In this document: one piece after another, positions 1 through 7,972 of the stretch
Position numbering within the stretch: the stretch's first letter is position 1
How the letters are laid out: each line of letters opens with the position of its first letter
NCBI GenBank assembly: GCA_964581515.1
Contig: CAZOOV010000010.1
Coordinates: forward strand, 50,247-114,246
Reading direction: 5' to 3'
DNA: 64,000 nt
DNA from: JACJVV01 sp964581515
Lineage (GTDB): Archaea; Nanobdellota; Nanobdellia; Woesearchaeales; JACJVV01
Made by a program: the position numbers and the translations under genes
Notes under the pieces: generated by a model
Told to the model about the DNA's origin: nothing
The model's input: only the letters and a program-made list of their open reading frames with translations
Databases searched by the model: none

Positions 1-572
1 AGATGGATGATCTTGAACAGTTTAATCCTGCTGGTTTTGTAGGAAGATTGCTTGGTATGGGTGATATTGAAGAGCTTCTTGAAAAAGCAAAAGTCGCTAT
101 TGATGAAGATGAGGCAAAAGATTTAGGAGCTAAATTCATGAAAGGTGATTTTAGCCTTATTGATCTTTATCAACAGATGCAAGCTATGAAAAAGATGGGT
201 CCTTTATCAAAAGTAATGGAACTTGTTCCAGGAATGGGTCAATTGCAACTTCCAAAAGATATGATTAATGTCCAACAAGATAAACTTGAAAGATGGAAAT
301 ATGCAATGGATTCAATGACTAAAAAAGAATTAGAAGATCCAGATCATATCTCTATTGATCATGTTGAAAGGATATCAAAAGGTTCAGGTGTTGAAGTGGG
401 TGAAGTTCGAGGGCTTTTGAAGCAGTATAAACAAAGTAAGAAACTTATGAAGATGTTCAAAGGTAAAGATCCTGAAAAAATGATGGGTAAGATGGGCGGA
501 ATGAAAGGAATGGCACAGATGATGAAAGGTATGAAGGGCATGAAAGGCGCTAAAGGAATGAAATTTAAGTGA
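1..572 (+). CDS. srp54: Signal recognition particle GTPase SRP54, C-terminal part (5' end outside window)
   Basis: C-terminal portion of the SRP54 protein, which binds 7S RNA and signal sequences and delivers ribosomes to the membrane. The visible 189 residues begin with the end of the G domain (FVGRLLGMGDIEELLEKA, the conserved LGMGD hinge) and then give the whole M domain. The last ~45 residues are Met/Gly/Lys-rich (repeated GMKGM), as in the flexible methionine-bristle tail that holds signal peptides. The reading frame is open to base 1, so the gene starts upstream and the first visible Met is internal. It ends in TGA, one of several clear TGA stops in the window. Family assignment is firm. 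Confidence 0.95.
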   Translation, partial: MDDLEQFNPAGFVGRLLGMGDIEELLEKAKVAIDEDEAKDLGAKFMKGDFSLIDLYQQMQAMKKMGPLSKVMELVPGMGQLQLPKDMINVQQDKLERWKYAMDSMTKKELEDPDHISIDHVERISKGSGVEVGEVRGLLKQYKQSKKLMKMFKGKDPEKMMGKMGGMKGMAQMMKGMKGMKGAKGMKFK

Positions 573-725
573 TTGAGCATTATTTGAATCCTGATTCTTG
601 AGTTCTAATTTATTGTAATATTTGTTATTGAAAATTTCATTTAAGAGATTTTAATGGGGATATTGAATATTTTATGAAGAAAACTTACCATAATCTTTAA
701 AAGCGCTCTAGTATTCTGGTCTATC

Positions 726-1541
726 ATGGATATAGACGATGTATCTGATGGAAACAAGAAGACTATGCTTGATGCAATGTCACAAACTAAGAAAGACATT
801 AAGACTATCTGTAGAGATATTTCTGATAAAATAAAGAATAGTGGGTTTGTGGATCGTTTTAAAGATTATTATAAATATAAAAAAGGAGAATTAGCATATG
901 CGTCATTTGTTGGGGTCTTTGCATTAGGTTCATTATATATGGCTTCTTTTGGTGCTGCATATGTTGACTGGCCTATCTTTGATAGTAGGCTTAAATCAGG
1001 AAGGACAAAGAATGGTGTTGCTGCTGTTGTAAGCGGCATCATGGCGAAACAATATCATGAATGGGGTCAAGCAAGCGATAATGAACTTCAGAAAGTGACT
1101 CTTGATGCAAAAGTCAAGAAAGTATGTTATCCGGATGCAGAAATAGAAGGAGATGTCAGGAAAGGAGGACGTGTGTACAGTGATGTTGATTTATGGATCA
1201 CTTCATCAACCTTCTCTGCAAGCCCTGTAAAAAAAGGGAAAGAAGAATACCTGAACGGTTCTGTGGCTAAATCCGAATTCAACTGGAAGATTGAGCAGAC
1301 TGGTCATGATAGATACCTCATTAGAAGAAAAGGATGGAAAAATAATGCAGAACTGGTTTTTGATGTTCATAATGGGGTCATTGAAGGAAAATACATCAGG
1401 CATGGTATGCATTTTGATTGGAAAATAAAAGGCACTTATGATAATTGGGGACGTTTTGAGATGGATATTGATCATCCTTTGGTCTTAGGCATAAAAGTTG
1501 AGGGAGATTGTAAGACACAGTATAAGCAATCACAACAATAA
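726..1541 (+). CDS. Unknown single-pass membrane protein
   Basis: 271 residues, not recognised. An N-terminal charged helical region of ~55 residues is followed by one hydrophobic segment (residues ~57-80, ending ASFGAAYVDWP) and then a ~180-residue polar domain with alternating short strands and many Trp, Lys and Asp residues, suggesting a beta-rich domain on one side of the membrane. No catalytic motif was seen. A TATA-like CTTTAAAAG lies near 694-702, about 28 nt before the ATG, so the transcript is probably leaderless and the start is well placed. Not in an obvious operon: 150 nt separate it from srp54. Confidence 0.7.
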   Translation: MDIDDVSDGNKKTMLDAMSQTKKDIKTICRDISDKIKNSGFVDRFKDYYKYKKGELAYASFVGVFALGSLYMASFGAAYVDWPIFDSRLKSGRTKNGVAAVVSGIMAKQYHEWGQASDNELQKVTLDAKVKKVCYPDAEIEGDVRKGGRVYSDVDLWITSSTFSASPVKKGKEEYLNGSVAKSEFNWKIEQTGHDRYLIRRKGWKNNAELVFDVHNGVIEGKYIRHGMHFDWKIKGTYDNWGRFEMDIDHPLVLGIKVEGDCKTQYKQSQQ

Positions 1542-1578
1542 TTATAATATCTTATTATATTTTCATTCTTAACTAAAA

Positions 1579-2664
1579 ATGGATAGCGAAAGAATTGCAA
1601 GCTTCCATCCTTTGAGTGGTATGAGGGTGTTGAACGATCATGGTATACATGACGCTCTTTCTAGAGGACTTGTGAAAGTTGATAAGGAATTAGAAGAAGA
1701 ACAATTTCAGCCAAATACTCTTGATGTTAGGATTGGTAAAGTTAAGATTTATGATTATAATAATCGGGAGCCAATTGAAGGGGTGATTGATCCTGATGAT
1801 ATCTTACCAACAAATATTATTTCTGATAAAAAAGATGCAGAGATAATATTGCCAGGTAATAGTTTTGCTGAAATATATTTACATGAGATTATTGATTTTG
1901 ACAAAAATGATTATATGCTTGGTGTTGATCTTAGAAGTAGTCGTGGAAGAAATGGTTTGTCATTAGTAAATCAGCATATTGAAAAAGATAAAGAAGGAAA
2001 TGTTTTTCTTCCTGTAAGAAATCTAAATCCTAATCCTGTAAAACTTTATGGACATGAAAGGTTTGCACAATTATTCTTTTATGTTGTCAATAATGAATTG
2101 CCTGCTGATGGTCATGTTGTTGGAGATGTTAATGAGGCCAGGGGTTTGTGTGATGCGCTTAGTGATGATGTGATAAAGCTTGAACATAATTATATTCTAC
2201 TTAATGTTGGTTCTAGGTTATTGAGATACAAGACTGGAGTTGGAATGATTGATACTAGAAAGCAATATGAAGAAGAAGAACTTTTTAATGTTAGAGGAGA
2301 GGGTACGTTTACTTTAAGTCCAGGTGATGTTTATATACTTGAGCTTGAACCTGAACTTCATGTTCCTGATGATATGGGCATTAGTCTTCTTCATCAAATG
2401 CCTTATAAGCAAAGGTCGGGTTTACTTGTTCCTGATCCTACTTTGTTTTTTCTTGAATCACATAGACTTAATGCAGGCTGGGTAGATTCAGGATATTCTG
2501 GGAAAGTTACTGCGCATCCTCAAAGGATAAATACCATGGGTGCATATGAGACTGGTCATCCAATAGTTCTTGGTATGATATATAAATATGATAATGCAGC
2601 AAGAAGAAGTTATGGTGATTCTGAATTAGGCAGTAAAAGAGTAGAAAAGAATCATATGCATTAA
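1579..2664 (+). CDS. Two-domain 2'-deoxycytidine 5'-triphosphate deaminase (DCD/dUTPase fold)
   Basis: 361 residues with two tandem dUTPase-like domains, as in the long bacterial dCTP deaminase family (Pfam DCD type). The first domain carries the phosphate-binding motif RSSRGRNGL (residues ~117-125); the second carries KQRSGLLVPDP and AGWVDSGYSG (~300-312). The family converts dCTP to dUTP and ammonia, feeding thymidylate synthesis. Single-domain Dcd of ~200 residues is the usual archaeal form, so the doubled form is notable. A TATA-like TTATTATATT ends ~19 nt before the ATG, consistent with leaderless transcription. Exact substrate range (dCTP only, or dCTP plus dUTP) cannot be read from the sequence. 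Confidence 0.85.
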   Translation: MDSERIASFHPLSGMRVLNDHGIHDALSRGLVKVDKELEEEQFQPNTLDVRIGKVKIYDYNNREPIEGVIDPDDILPTNIISDKKDAEIILPGNSFAEIYLHEIIDFDKNDYMLGVDLRSSRGRNGLSLVNQHIEKDKEGNVFLPVRNLNPNPVKLYGHERFAQLFFYVVNNELPADGHVVGDVNEARGLCDALSDDVIKLEHNYILLNVGSRLLRYKTGVGMIDTRKQYEEEELFNVRGEGTFTLSPGDVYILELEPELHVPDDMGISLLHQMPYKQRSGLLVPDPTLFFLESHRLNAGWVDSGYSGKVTAHPQRINTMGAYETGHPIVLGMIYKYDNAARRSYGDSELGSKRVEKNHMH

Positions 2665-2721
2665 TATTATATTTAATTTCAATAAATAAATTTTATAAAT
2701 ATATTGTAGATTTCTTACTTC

Positions 2722-3330
2722 ATGTTAAAAATAACACCTTATCTTGGAATACTTGTAATAATAATCTCTATCGGTGGAGTTTGGTATCCTAAGTTGGGTT
2801 ATTTTCTAGTGTTTGTATTTGCTGCATTATTATCAATCAGTCCTTTCAAAGGAAGATGGTTTTGTGGTAATCTATGTCCAAGAGGAAGTTTTCATGATTT
2901 CTGGCTTGGAAAAATAAGTTATAAGAAGAAGATACCTAAATTTTTTCGAAGCTTATGGGTCAGAATACCGGTTTTTATTGCAATGATTGGTTTTATGATA
3001 CATAGAATAATCCAGACACAAGGTATTGTAGATAAAATAGGTATGGTATTTGTTACAATGTGTCTTGTTACAACAACTATATCAATACTTTTTGGACTTT
3101 TTATATCTCCTAGGGCATGGTGTAGTTTTTGTCCTATGGGAACAATACAGATGTGGTTCGGTGGTAAAAAATATCAGTTGAAGTTTAATAAGAAAAAATG
3201 CATTGATTGTGGAATCTGTTCAAAAGTATGTCCTATGCAATTGAAAGTTAATGAGATAACGCATAAACCAGATTGTATCAAATGTGGACGATGTATTGAT
3301 GCTTGTCCTAAGAATGCGCTTAAATTCTGA
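2722..3330 (+). CDS. NapH/MauN-like membrane polyferredoxin
   Basis: 202 residues with about four hydrophobic segments (residues ~5-40, 75-95, 110-130). Two membrane-edge CxxxCPxG/CxxCPMG motifs (FCGNLCPRGSF, WCSFCPMGT) resemble NapH/RdxA/CcoG-type proteins. The C-terminus holds two classic 4Fe-4S ferredoxin motifs (CIDCGICSKVCPM and CIKCGRCIDACPK). Such proteins pass electrons across or along the membrane between quinol or reductant and a redox enzyme. No partner redox enzyme is adjacent, so the electron donor and acceptor are unknown. The TATA box TTTATAAAT at 2692-2700 sits ~26 nt before the ATG, supporting this start and a leaderless mRNA. Confidence 0.85.
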   Translation: MLKITPYLGILVIIISIGGVWYPKLGYFLVFVFAALLSISPFKGRWFCGNLCPRGSFHDFWLGKISYKKKIPKFFRSLWVRIPVFIAMIGFMIHRIIQTQGIVDKIGMVFVTMCLVTTTISILFGLFISPRAWCSFCPMGTIQMWFGGKKYQLKFNKKKCIDCGICSKVCPMQLKVNEITHKPDCIKCGRCIDACPKNALKF

Positions 3331-3371
3331 ATTTATATTTGGCAAAATTTTGAATTATTAGTTCTTGTTCT

Positions 3372-4709
3372 TTAGGTTCTCCAGTTAATGGAATCCCTAT
3401 CCATATAAGGAACTCCTTTCTCTTTCTCTTGCCCATAGAAATCACATCTTGGAAAATCAAAGCTCTGCTCTACATGTTGTATCATCACATCATCTATGAA
3501 TCCTGCAGCTGTTCCGAAATTTATAGTTGCTTTAGGAGAAAGTTTACCAGTATGTGTAATAAAAGGGGTACAACCAGAGCAACCCATAAATATCTCAATG
3601 CCTGCATAACCTTTCATCCTTTCTACATATGATATGCCAGTTTTCCATATCTCCTGAGCGAGTTCAAGGACGGTCTCTTCAGGAATCCAGTCAATCTTGT
3701 GCATATCATCATATGGTGTGACGAGAACTCTGCTTTGTGGTGTATGATATATGCCTTCTGATTTGAAATATAATCCATTGATCCACGATTCAATTGTTCT
3801 TCCAAATTCATGAGGAGTGTATTCTCTTACAATCTCTTTCCAATTAAAATAATGAGTGCTGCCATAATCTTTATGATATTTGGAAGTTTGTCCTTCAAGA
3901 GCTTTTTTTAATTCTGCATTAACTTTCTCTATAACTTCTTCTGACAATCCTGCCATTATCTCTTTTCCTTTATCTGTGAGCACAAGCTCTTCTCTGCTGT
4001 AATCATATTTCTTCTCTCTTGGTTTTCTTGTCATCTGTTCTTCAATCCCTATCCAGGGTTTAGTAAGCATATCTGCTCTTCCTACAAATGTATCTGGACC
4101 AAATTGGAATTCATTATCTATTACAGGCATCTCTTTCGGGAAATATTCGCTATCTTCAAATTGAATGTGAGCTTGTCTTATATATTCGTGGATTACTGAT
4201 TCCATCGGGAAAACGACTTCATGCCATATCACTTCGTCGATGCTGAATCCACGATATGATCCTTCTTGTGTTGCAATCTTTACATTATCATGAGGCTTAT
4301 CTTTTTTTATTTTTGCTGTTAAAGCTGGAATTACTTTGCTAGCTAGTTTCTCTACATCAATAGGTGTAGATAATGGCTGTCTTCTTCTCATATTTGTGGA
4401 ATTGAAAAGTGAGTTTCTTGTACCTCCATGGAAATGATATTTTCCTTTAGGTTTATATTCAGGTAGTCCTAGCTGATTGACAACAGCCATTGCAGTGTTT
4501 GTCACTATCATATCCTGCATGATCCATGGATAATTTCCATAATGATATTTTATCCATTTTCCATCTTTCTCTTTGGTTTCAGTAACATGATAAATGCTTT
4601 CTTTGTCTTCTGCTGCATGGATGAGACGATCTTCTACAGTTTTGACTACTTTTGCGAGTTCTTGTTCAGATATCAGCTGTGTAGCTTCCTTGATTTTTCT
4701 GAGTTTCAT
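3372..4709 (-). CDS. Unknown protein paired with an HExxH protein
   Basis: 445 residues, not recognised. It is soluble by appearance (no signal peptide or membrane segment) with a mixed alpha/beta pattern and many aromatic and His residues. Features visible: a Gly/His-rich stretch KYHFHGGTRNS (~95), a His/Glu-rich segment around WHEVVFPMESVIHEY (~185-200), and a C-terminal MGCSGCTPFITH segment that could bind metal. Its ATG overlaps the stop of the upstream gene by 4 nt (ATGA), so the two are translationally coupled and probably work together. The upstream protein carries an HExxH motif, so this one may be a partner or substrate-binding subunit (inference only). Confidence 0.65.
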   Translation of the reverse strand: MKLRKIKEATQLISEQELAKVVKTVEDRLIHAAEDKESIYHVTETKEKDGKWIKYHYGNYPWIMQDMIVTNTAMAVVNQLGLPEYKPKGKYHFHGGTRNSLFNSTNMRRRQPLSTPIDVEKLASKVIPALTAKIKKDKPHDNVKIATQEGSYRGFSIDEVIWHEVVFPMESVIHEYIRQAHIQFEDSEYFPKEMPVIDNEFQFGPDTFVGRADMLTKPWIGIEEQMTRKPREKKYDYSREELVLTDKGKEIMAGLSEEVIEKVNAELKKALEGQTSKYHKDYGSTHYFNWKEIVREYTPHEFGRTIESWINGLYFKSEGIYHTPQSRVLVTPYDDMHKIDWIPEETVLELAQEIWKTGISYVERMKGYAGIEIFMGCSGCTPFITHTGKLSPKATINFGTAAGFIDDVMIQHVEQSFDFPRCDFYGQEKEKGVPYMDRDSINWRT

Positions 4710-5632
4710 CTTAGCAATTGCCTCATCTCTTCTTTTGTTTTCTTACATGCTTGGATGACAAAGTCTTTTGCTCCTAATTGTTCTTTTAATCTTGCTGCAA
4801 GATCAAAACTTTCTTTCCATACTTCTTCTTCAGCTTCTCTGTCTCTCATATTGTATTCTGTTAGATAATATGTTATAAGTGCAGCATGTGCTATTTTGTA
4901 TGGCATATTATAGGGGTTGATTTTAGGGATATTCTTTGCAAATGTTGCTAAATTTTGTGGCAATTCTTGGACTAACTCTTTTTTATGCTTCCATATATCT
5001 TGTATCATTTCTTTATTATGTTTCCAGAGTTTACTTAGAATTCCTTCACCTTTTTTTGGCGATATAACATACCCTTCTATTATACGATCTACATTAATAC
5101 TTTCTTCTTCTGTTGCTACATATGCGACAGCCTCATTCCATGCTTCTACCTCAGTAGGTTTTGGTCTTAGTTTTCGTGGGAATAAAGTATATTTACTGTA
5201 GTGGGGATTTTGTTTGAACATTGCTGCGTGCACTGCTTCATGTTCAATTGCTTCATCTAAATCCATATATGCAGAAATATAAGAAATGAAATGCCCATTT
5301 GCTCTCTTGACATGTTCTCTCAGACAATAGAGTTGCCCGTATTCATTGTTCAATGCCATATGGAGCTCTTCACCAGAAGATGGTTCTCTCATTCCTCTGA
5401 TTTGCCTGTATGTTGCGATATCTGTTATTATCGGAATAAAGAATTGATCTATGTCAGGTATGCCATATTTATCCTCAAATTTAGTCCTTAGAACTTCCCT
5501 ATCTGGGACCCTTACCATATGAACTGGATTAAGTCTGAAAGTGTTTCCTCTAGCGGTTTTCTCAGATCTAAGATTTTCAATTTCTTCGATGACAAATGGA
5601 TCTGCCTTTACTCTGTCATATAGGTCTGGCAT
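4706..5632 (-). CDS. Unknown protein with HExxH (gluzincin-like) motif
   Basis: 308 residues. The segment EHEAVHAAMF contains HEAVH at residues ~130-134, followed ~30 residues later by NEAVAYVATEE, which offers a Glu third ligand. This HExxH...NExxA layout is what a gluzincin-type zinc metallopeptidase needs. No signal peptide or membrane segment was seen, so it would act in the cytosol. The C-terminal half is helical and charged. First gene of a two-gene leftward operon with a TATA box at 5654-5664, ~26 nt before the ATG. The family is not recognised; peptidase activity is an inference from the motif. Confidence 0.65.
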   Translation of the reverse strand: MPDLYDRVKADPFVIEEIENLRSEKTARGNTFRLNPVHMVRVPDREVLRTKFEDKYGIPDIDQFFIPIITDIATYRQIRGMREPSSGEELHMALNNEYGQLYCLREHVKRANGHFISYISAYMDLDEAIEHEAVHAAMFKQNPHYSKYTLFPRKLRPKPTEVEAWNEAVAYVATEEESINVDRIIEGYVISPKKGEGILSKLWKHNKEMIQDIWKHKKELVQELPQNLATFAKNIPKINPYNMPYKIAHAALITYYLTEYNMRDREAEEEVWKESFDLAARLKEQLGAKDFVIQACKKTKEEMRQLLR

Positions 5633-5653
5633 AGTGTTTCTCTTTGAAAATCG

Positions 5654-5722
5654 GTTTATAAATCTTTTGGTTATTTATCACTTATAAGTAATTACATTTT
5701 GTTTGTGTAAAAACTTATAAAG
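5654..5722. promoter_or_regulatory. Divergent promoter pair (HExxH operon / TauE gene)
   Basis: Two archaeal TATA boxes back to back: GTTTATAAATC at 5654-5664 serves the leftward HExxH operon (ATG 26 nt away) and CTTATAAAG at 5714-5722 serves the rightward TauE/SafE gene (ATG 26 nt away). Both spacings imply that transcription starts at or next to the start codon. Confidence 0.7.
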
Positions 5723-5743
5723 AAAAGATGGAATAAATAGTTT

Positions 5744-6484
5744 ATGGAATCTATAATGATTGCAGTGCTTGGTTTGATAATGGGGATTGTATCAGCTATA
5801 TCTGGGGGTTCGGGTGTTTTTGCAATCCCTACAATGCTCGCTTTTGGTCTTCCACCAGTAAATGTTCTTGCTCTTAATAGGATGTCAGATGTTGGTGTTG
5901 TATCAGGGGCATTAAGAGGTTATCACAAGGCAAAAAGCATTGATTGGAAGCTTGCTGTAATAATTGCAATTCCTTTAGCAATCGGTTCTTTTTTTGGAGC
6001 AAGTGCAGTAGTCAGGCTTCCTGAAGAGATATTAAAATATGTAATCCTTGTTGGAGTGGGAATTGGAATATTCTTTTTGCTTAAGAGAACTCAACCAAAA
6101 GCTAAGTCTAATAAAAATTTAATCAGTTGGATTGGTTTATTTATGATGCTTGTTGTAGGTGTATGGAGTGGAGCACTTGCTATGGCTGGAGCAACATTTG
6201 CTGTATTAGTCTTAGTTTATTTTTTTCATAAGACATATCTGCAAGCGAGAAGTACAGATATTGTTGCAGCAATTCCAGAAACATTGATTGCTACTACAAT
6301 CTTAGTGATGGGTTCAACTGCTTCATTTTTATTATTGTCAATAATGTTTGTCTCAAGTTTCATTGGTTCTTGGATAGGTTCACATCTTGCAGTCAAACAT
6401 GGAGATAATTTCATCAGAAAAGCTATGGTTGGAATAGCTATAGTGATGATAATAAAAGTAGTTATTGATTTGATTATATCTTAA
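5744..6484 (+). CDS. TauE/SafE-family sulfite/organosulfonate exporter-like permease
   Basis: 246 residues, nearly all hydrophobic, with about eight membrane segments in two homologous halves. The N-terminal GLIMGIVSAISGGSGVFAIP matches the signature Gly-rich first helix of the TauE/SafE (former DUF81) family, and the second half repeats it with GVWSGALAMAGATFAVLVL. Members export anions such as sulfite, sulfoacetate or other small sulfur compounds, mostly as secondary carriers. The substrate here cannot be inferred because no sulfur metabolism genes are adjacent. Stands alone with its own promoter. Confidence 0.85.
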   Translation: MESIMIAVLGLIMGIVSAISGGSGVFAIPTMLAFGLPPVNVLALNRMSDVGVVSGALRGYHKAKSIDWKLAVIIAIPLAIGSFFGASAVVRLPEEILKYVILVGVGIGIFFLLKRTQPKAKSNKNLISWIGLFMMLVVGVWSGALAMAGATFAVLVLVYFFHKTYLQARSTDIVAAIPETLIATTILVMGSTASFLLLSIMFVSSFIGSWIGSHLAVKHGDNFIRKAMVGIAIVMIIKVVIDLIIS

Positions 6485-6539
6485 TTTTAGTTTCTTAATT
6501 AAAAGAAAGAAATGAGCTAGATTGAGATATAAAAAAGAA

Positions 6540-6559
6540 GAAATGAGCCCGGCGAGACT
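6540..6559. repeat. 20-nt duplicate of the tRNA-Ile 3' end (copy A)
   Basis: Bases 6540-6559 (GAAATGAGCCCGGCGAGACT) are identical to 6636-6655, which is the 3' acceptor strand, T-stem strand, adjoining T-loop bases and 3' flank of the leftward tRNA-Ile. The two copies are direct repeats 96 bp apart. Copy A has no tRNA body attached. Its end runs into a hairpin (6554-6587). It could be a relic of integration at the tRNA 3' end or a local duplication. Confidence 0.8.
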
Positions 6560-6587
6560 ACGTGAAATCAAAGATTTCTCTAGTCTC
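6554..6587. other. Perfect nested hairpin beside the tRNA-end duplicate
   Basis: GAGACTA (6554-6560) pairs with TAGTCTC (6581-6587), and inside it GAAATC (6564-6569) pairs with GATTTC (6573-6578) around an AAA loop. On the leftward strand this hairpin lies downstream of the tRNA-Ile gene, so it may stabilise or terminate its transcript. No T-tract follows immediately. Confidence 0.5.
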
Positions 6588-6653
6588 ACTTAAGCTTTAC
6601 TTCTGAGATTGTTAATAAATTATCATAAAAGAAAAGAAATGAGCCCGGCGAGA

Positions 6654-6683
6654 CTTTCCCAGTATTGTATTAACCAACACTGT
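6654..6683 (-). other. T-loop intron of tRNA-Ile
   Basis: 30-nt insertion within the T-loop, boundaries uncertain by one nucleotide. Its core is a hairpin, CAGTGTTG paired with CAATACTG (8 bp, one G-U). In the precursor TTC of the T-loop can pair with GAA before AGT, giving a bulge-helix-bulge-like site. Removal restores a 7-nt T-loop (TTCAAAT or TTCAAGT). Confidence 0.75.
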
Positions 6684-6705
6684 TTTGAACTCGCGACCAC
6701 TGGCT

Positions 6706-6747
6706 TTCCTAGGAAAGCTCCATGGTTTCGTGTACGAAACGGGGCCA
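6706..6747 (-). other. Anticodon-loop intron of tRNA-Ile (after position 37)
   Basis: 42-nt insertion at the canonical archaeal 37/38 position. It contains a GTTTCG/CGAAAC hairpin and a CTTTCCTAGGAAAG palindrome next to the 3' splice site. Removal gives a 7-nt anticodon loop. Confidence 0.8.
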
Positions 6748-6960
6748 TATAAGACCAGCGCTCCACCAGACTAAGCTACGGGCTCATTACTGTGTCTAAA
6801 AAACAGTATCTTCTTTATAAATATTATCACTGTGATAGTACTCTTGCATAAACTTTAAAAAAGCAGGCAATTTGATCTCAAATAAGGGGTTAATTTACAC
6901 TAACATTACTAAATAATAATAATAATAATTAACAACTATATAACACTGGAGGGTGATTTC

Positions 6961-7962
6961 ATGGTAAAAGTTGCAATTAACGGATTCGGCAGGATAGGAA
7001 GGATGGTTTTCAAAGCTGGATTTAAAGATGAGAATATTGAATTTGTCGCAGTCAATGATCTTACAGATGCTAAGACACTAGCGCATCTTCTAAAATATGA
7101 TTCAGTACATGGTAATTTTCCAGGTACTGTAGAGGAAAAAGAAGGAGCTATTATTGTGGATGGCAAAGAAGTTAAAGTATTTGCTGAGAAGAATCCAGCA
7201 GATCTTCCTTGGGCAGACCTTGGTGTTGATGTTGTCATTGAAAGCACTGGTTTTTTCAGGACAAGAGAGAAAGTTCAGCTACATCTTGATGCGGGTGCTA
7301 AAAAAGTAATACTTTCAGCTCCTGGAAAGGATAAGGAAAATCCAATAAAGACAATTGTTATGGGTGTCAATGATGATGAGATCACTGCTGAAGATACAAT
7401 GATCAGCAATGCATCCTGTACTACAAACTGTCTTGCTCCAATATCAAAGGTATTGAACGAGAAATTTGGCATAAAGAGAGGATTTATGACAACAGTACAT
7501 GGTTATACAAATGATCAAAAGATCCTTGATGCACCTCATTCTGATTTGAGAAGAGCAAGAAATGCTGCTACTAATATAATACCTACAACAACAGGAGCTG
7601 CAAAAGCTGTTGGACTGGTGCTTCCAGAGCTTAAAGGAAAACTTGATGGAATTGCGATAAGAGTTCCAGTTCAGGATGGAAGTGCAACTGATCTTGTTGT
7701 GGAAATGGAAAAGGATGTTACAGCTGAAGAGATAAACGCTGCAATAAAAGAAGCAGCTGAAGGCGAGCTAAAAGGTATTCTTCAGTATACAGAAGATCTG
7801 ATTGTAAGTGGAGATGTCATAGATAATGATCATTCAAGCATCTTTGATGCACAATCAACAAAAGTCATGGATGGTAATTTTGTAAAGGTATTGTCTTGGT
7901 ATGACAATGAATGGGGCTATTCATGCAGGATGATTGACATGATTAAATTCATGTCAAAATAA
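6961..7962 (+). CDS. gap: Glyceraldehyde-3-phosphate dehydrogenase, bacterial type I
   Basis: 333 residues, the usual length of bacterial/eukaryotic class I GAPDH. It oxidises glyceraldehyde 3-phosphate to 1,3-bisphosphoglycerate with NAD(P)+ in glycolysis. The Rossmann motif INGFGRIGR opens the protein; the catalytic Cys lies in NASCTTNCLAP (~153), and the phosphate-binding TTTGAAKAV and C-terminal WYDNEWGYSCR are intact. Most archaea use the unrelated class II enzyme, so this points to a lineage that acquired the bacterial form. Unlike most lone genes here it has a strong Shine-Dalgarno (GGAGGGTGAT, about 7 nt before the ATG), preceded by an (AAT)n run near 6912-6930. The P-type ATPase gene follows 10 nt later. 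Confidence 0.97.
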   Translation: MVKVAINGFGRIGRMVFKAGFKDENIEFVAVNDLTDAKTLAHLLKYDSVHGNFPGTVEEKEGAIIVDGKEVKVFAEKNPADLPWADLGVDVVIESTGFFRTREKVQLHLDAGAKKVILSAPGKDKENPIKTIVMGVNDDEITAEDTMISNASCTTNCLAPISKVLNEKFGIKRGFMTTVHGYTNDQKILDAPHSDLRRARNAATNIIPTTTGAAKAVGLVLPELKGKLDGIAIRVPVQDGSATDLVVEMEKDVTAEEINAAIKEAAEGELKGILQYTEDLIVSGDVIDNDHSSIFDAQSTKVMDGNFVKVLSWYDNEWGYSCRMIDMIKFMSK

Positions 7963-7972
7963 AGACTTGAAA

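Larger units (their letters stand above)
6640..6785 (-). tRNA. tRNA-Ile(UAU) with two introns (anticodon loop and T-loop)
   Basis: Read on the minus strand, GAGCCCG (6785-6779) pairs with CGGGCTC (6647-6641), followed by discriminator A. The D-arm is GCTTAGTCTGGTGGAGC. The anticodon stem CTGGT pairs with GCCAG, the variable loop is TGGTC, and the T-stem GCGAG pairs with CTCGC. The 5' half of the anticodon loop reads C-T-TAT-A, giving anticodon UAU, which would read AUA. Removing a 42-nt intron after position 37 and a 30-nt insertion in the T-loop leaves exactly 74 nt of canonical tRNA. CCA is not encoded. A TATA box TTTATAAAT (about 6814-6822) lies ~33 nt upstream. The D-arm resembles tRNA-Ile and tRNA-Lys; identity rests on the anticodon reading. 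Confidence 0.85.

Noticed and set aside
6501..6535. Third copy of the tRNA-end repeat
   Set aside because: Only GAAATGAGC matches (6509-6517); the rest diverges, so it is probably chance in AT-rich DNA.
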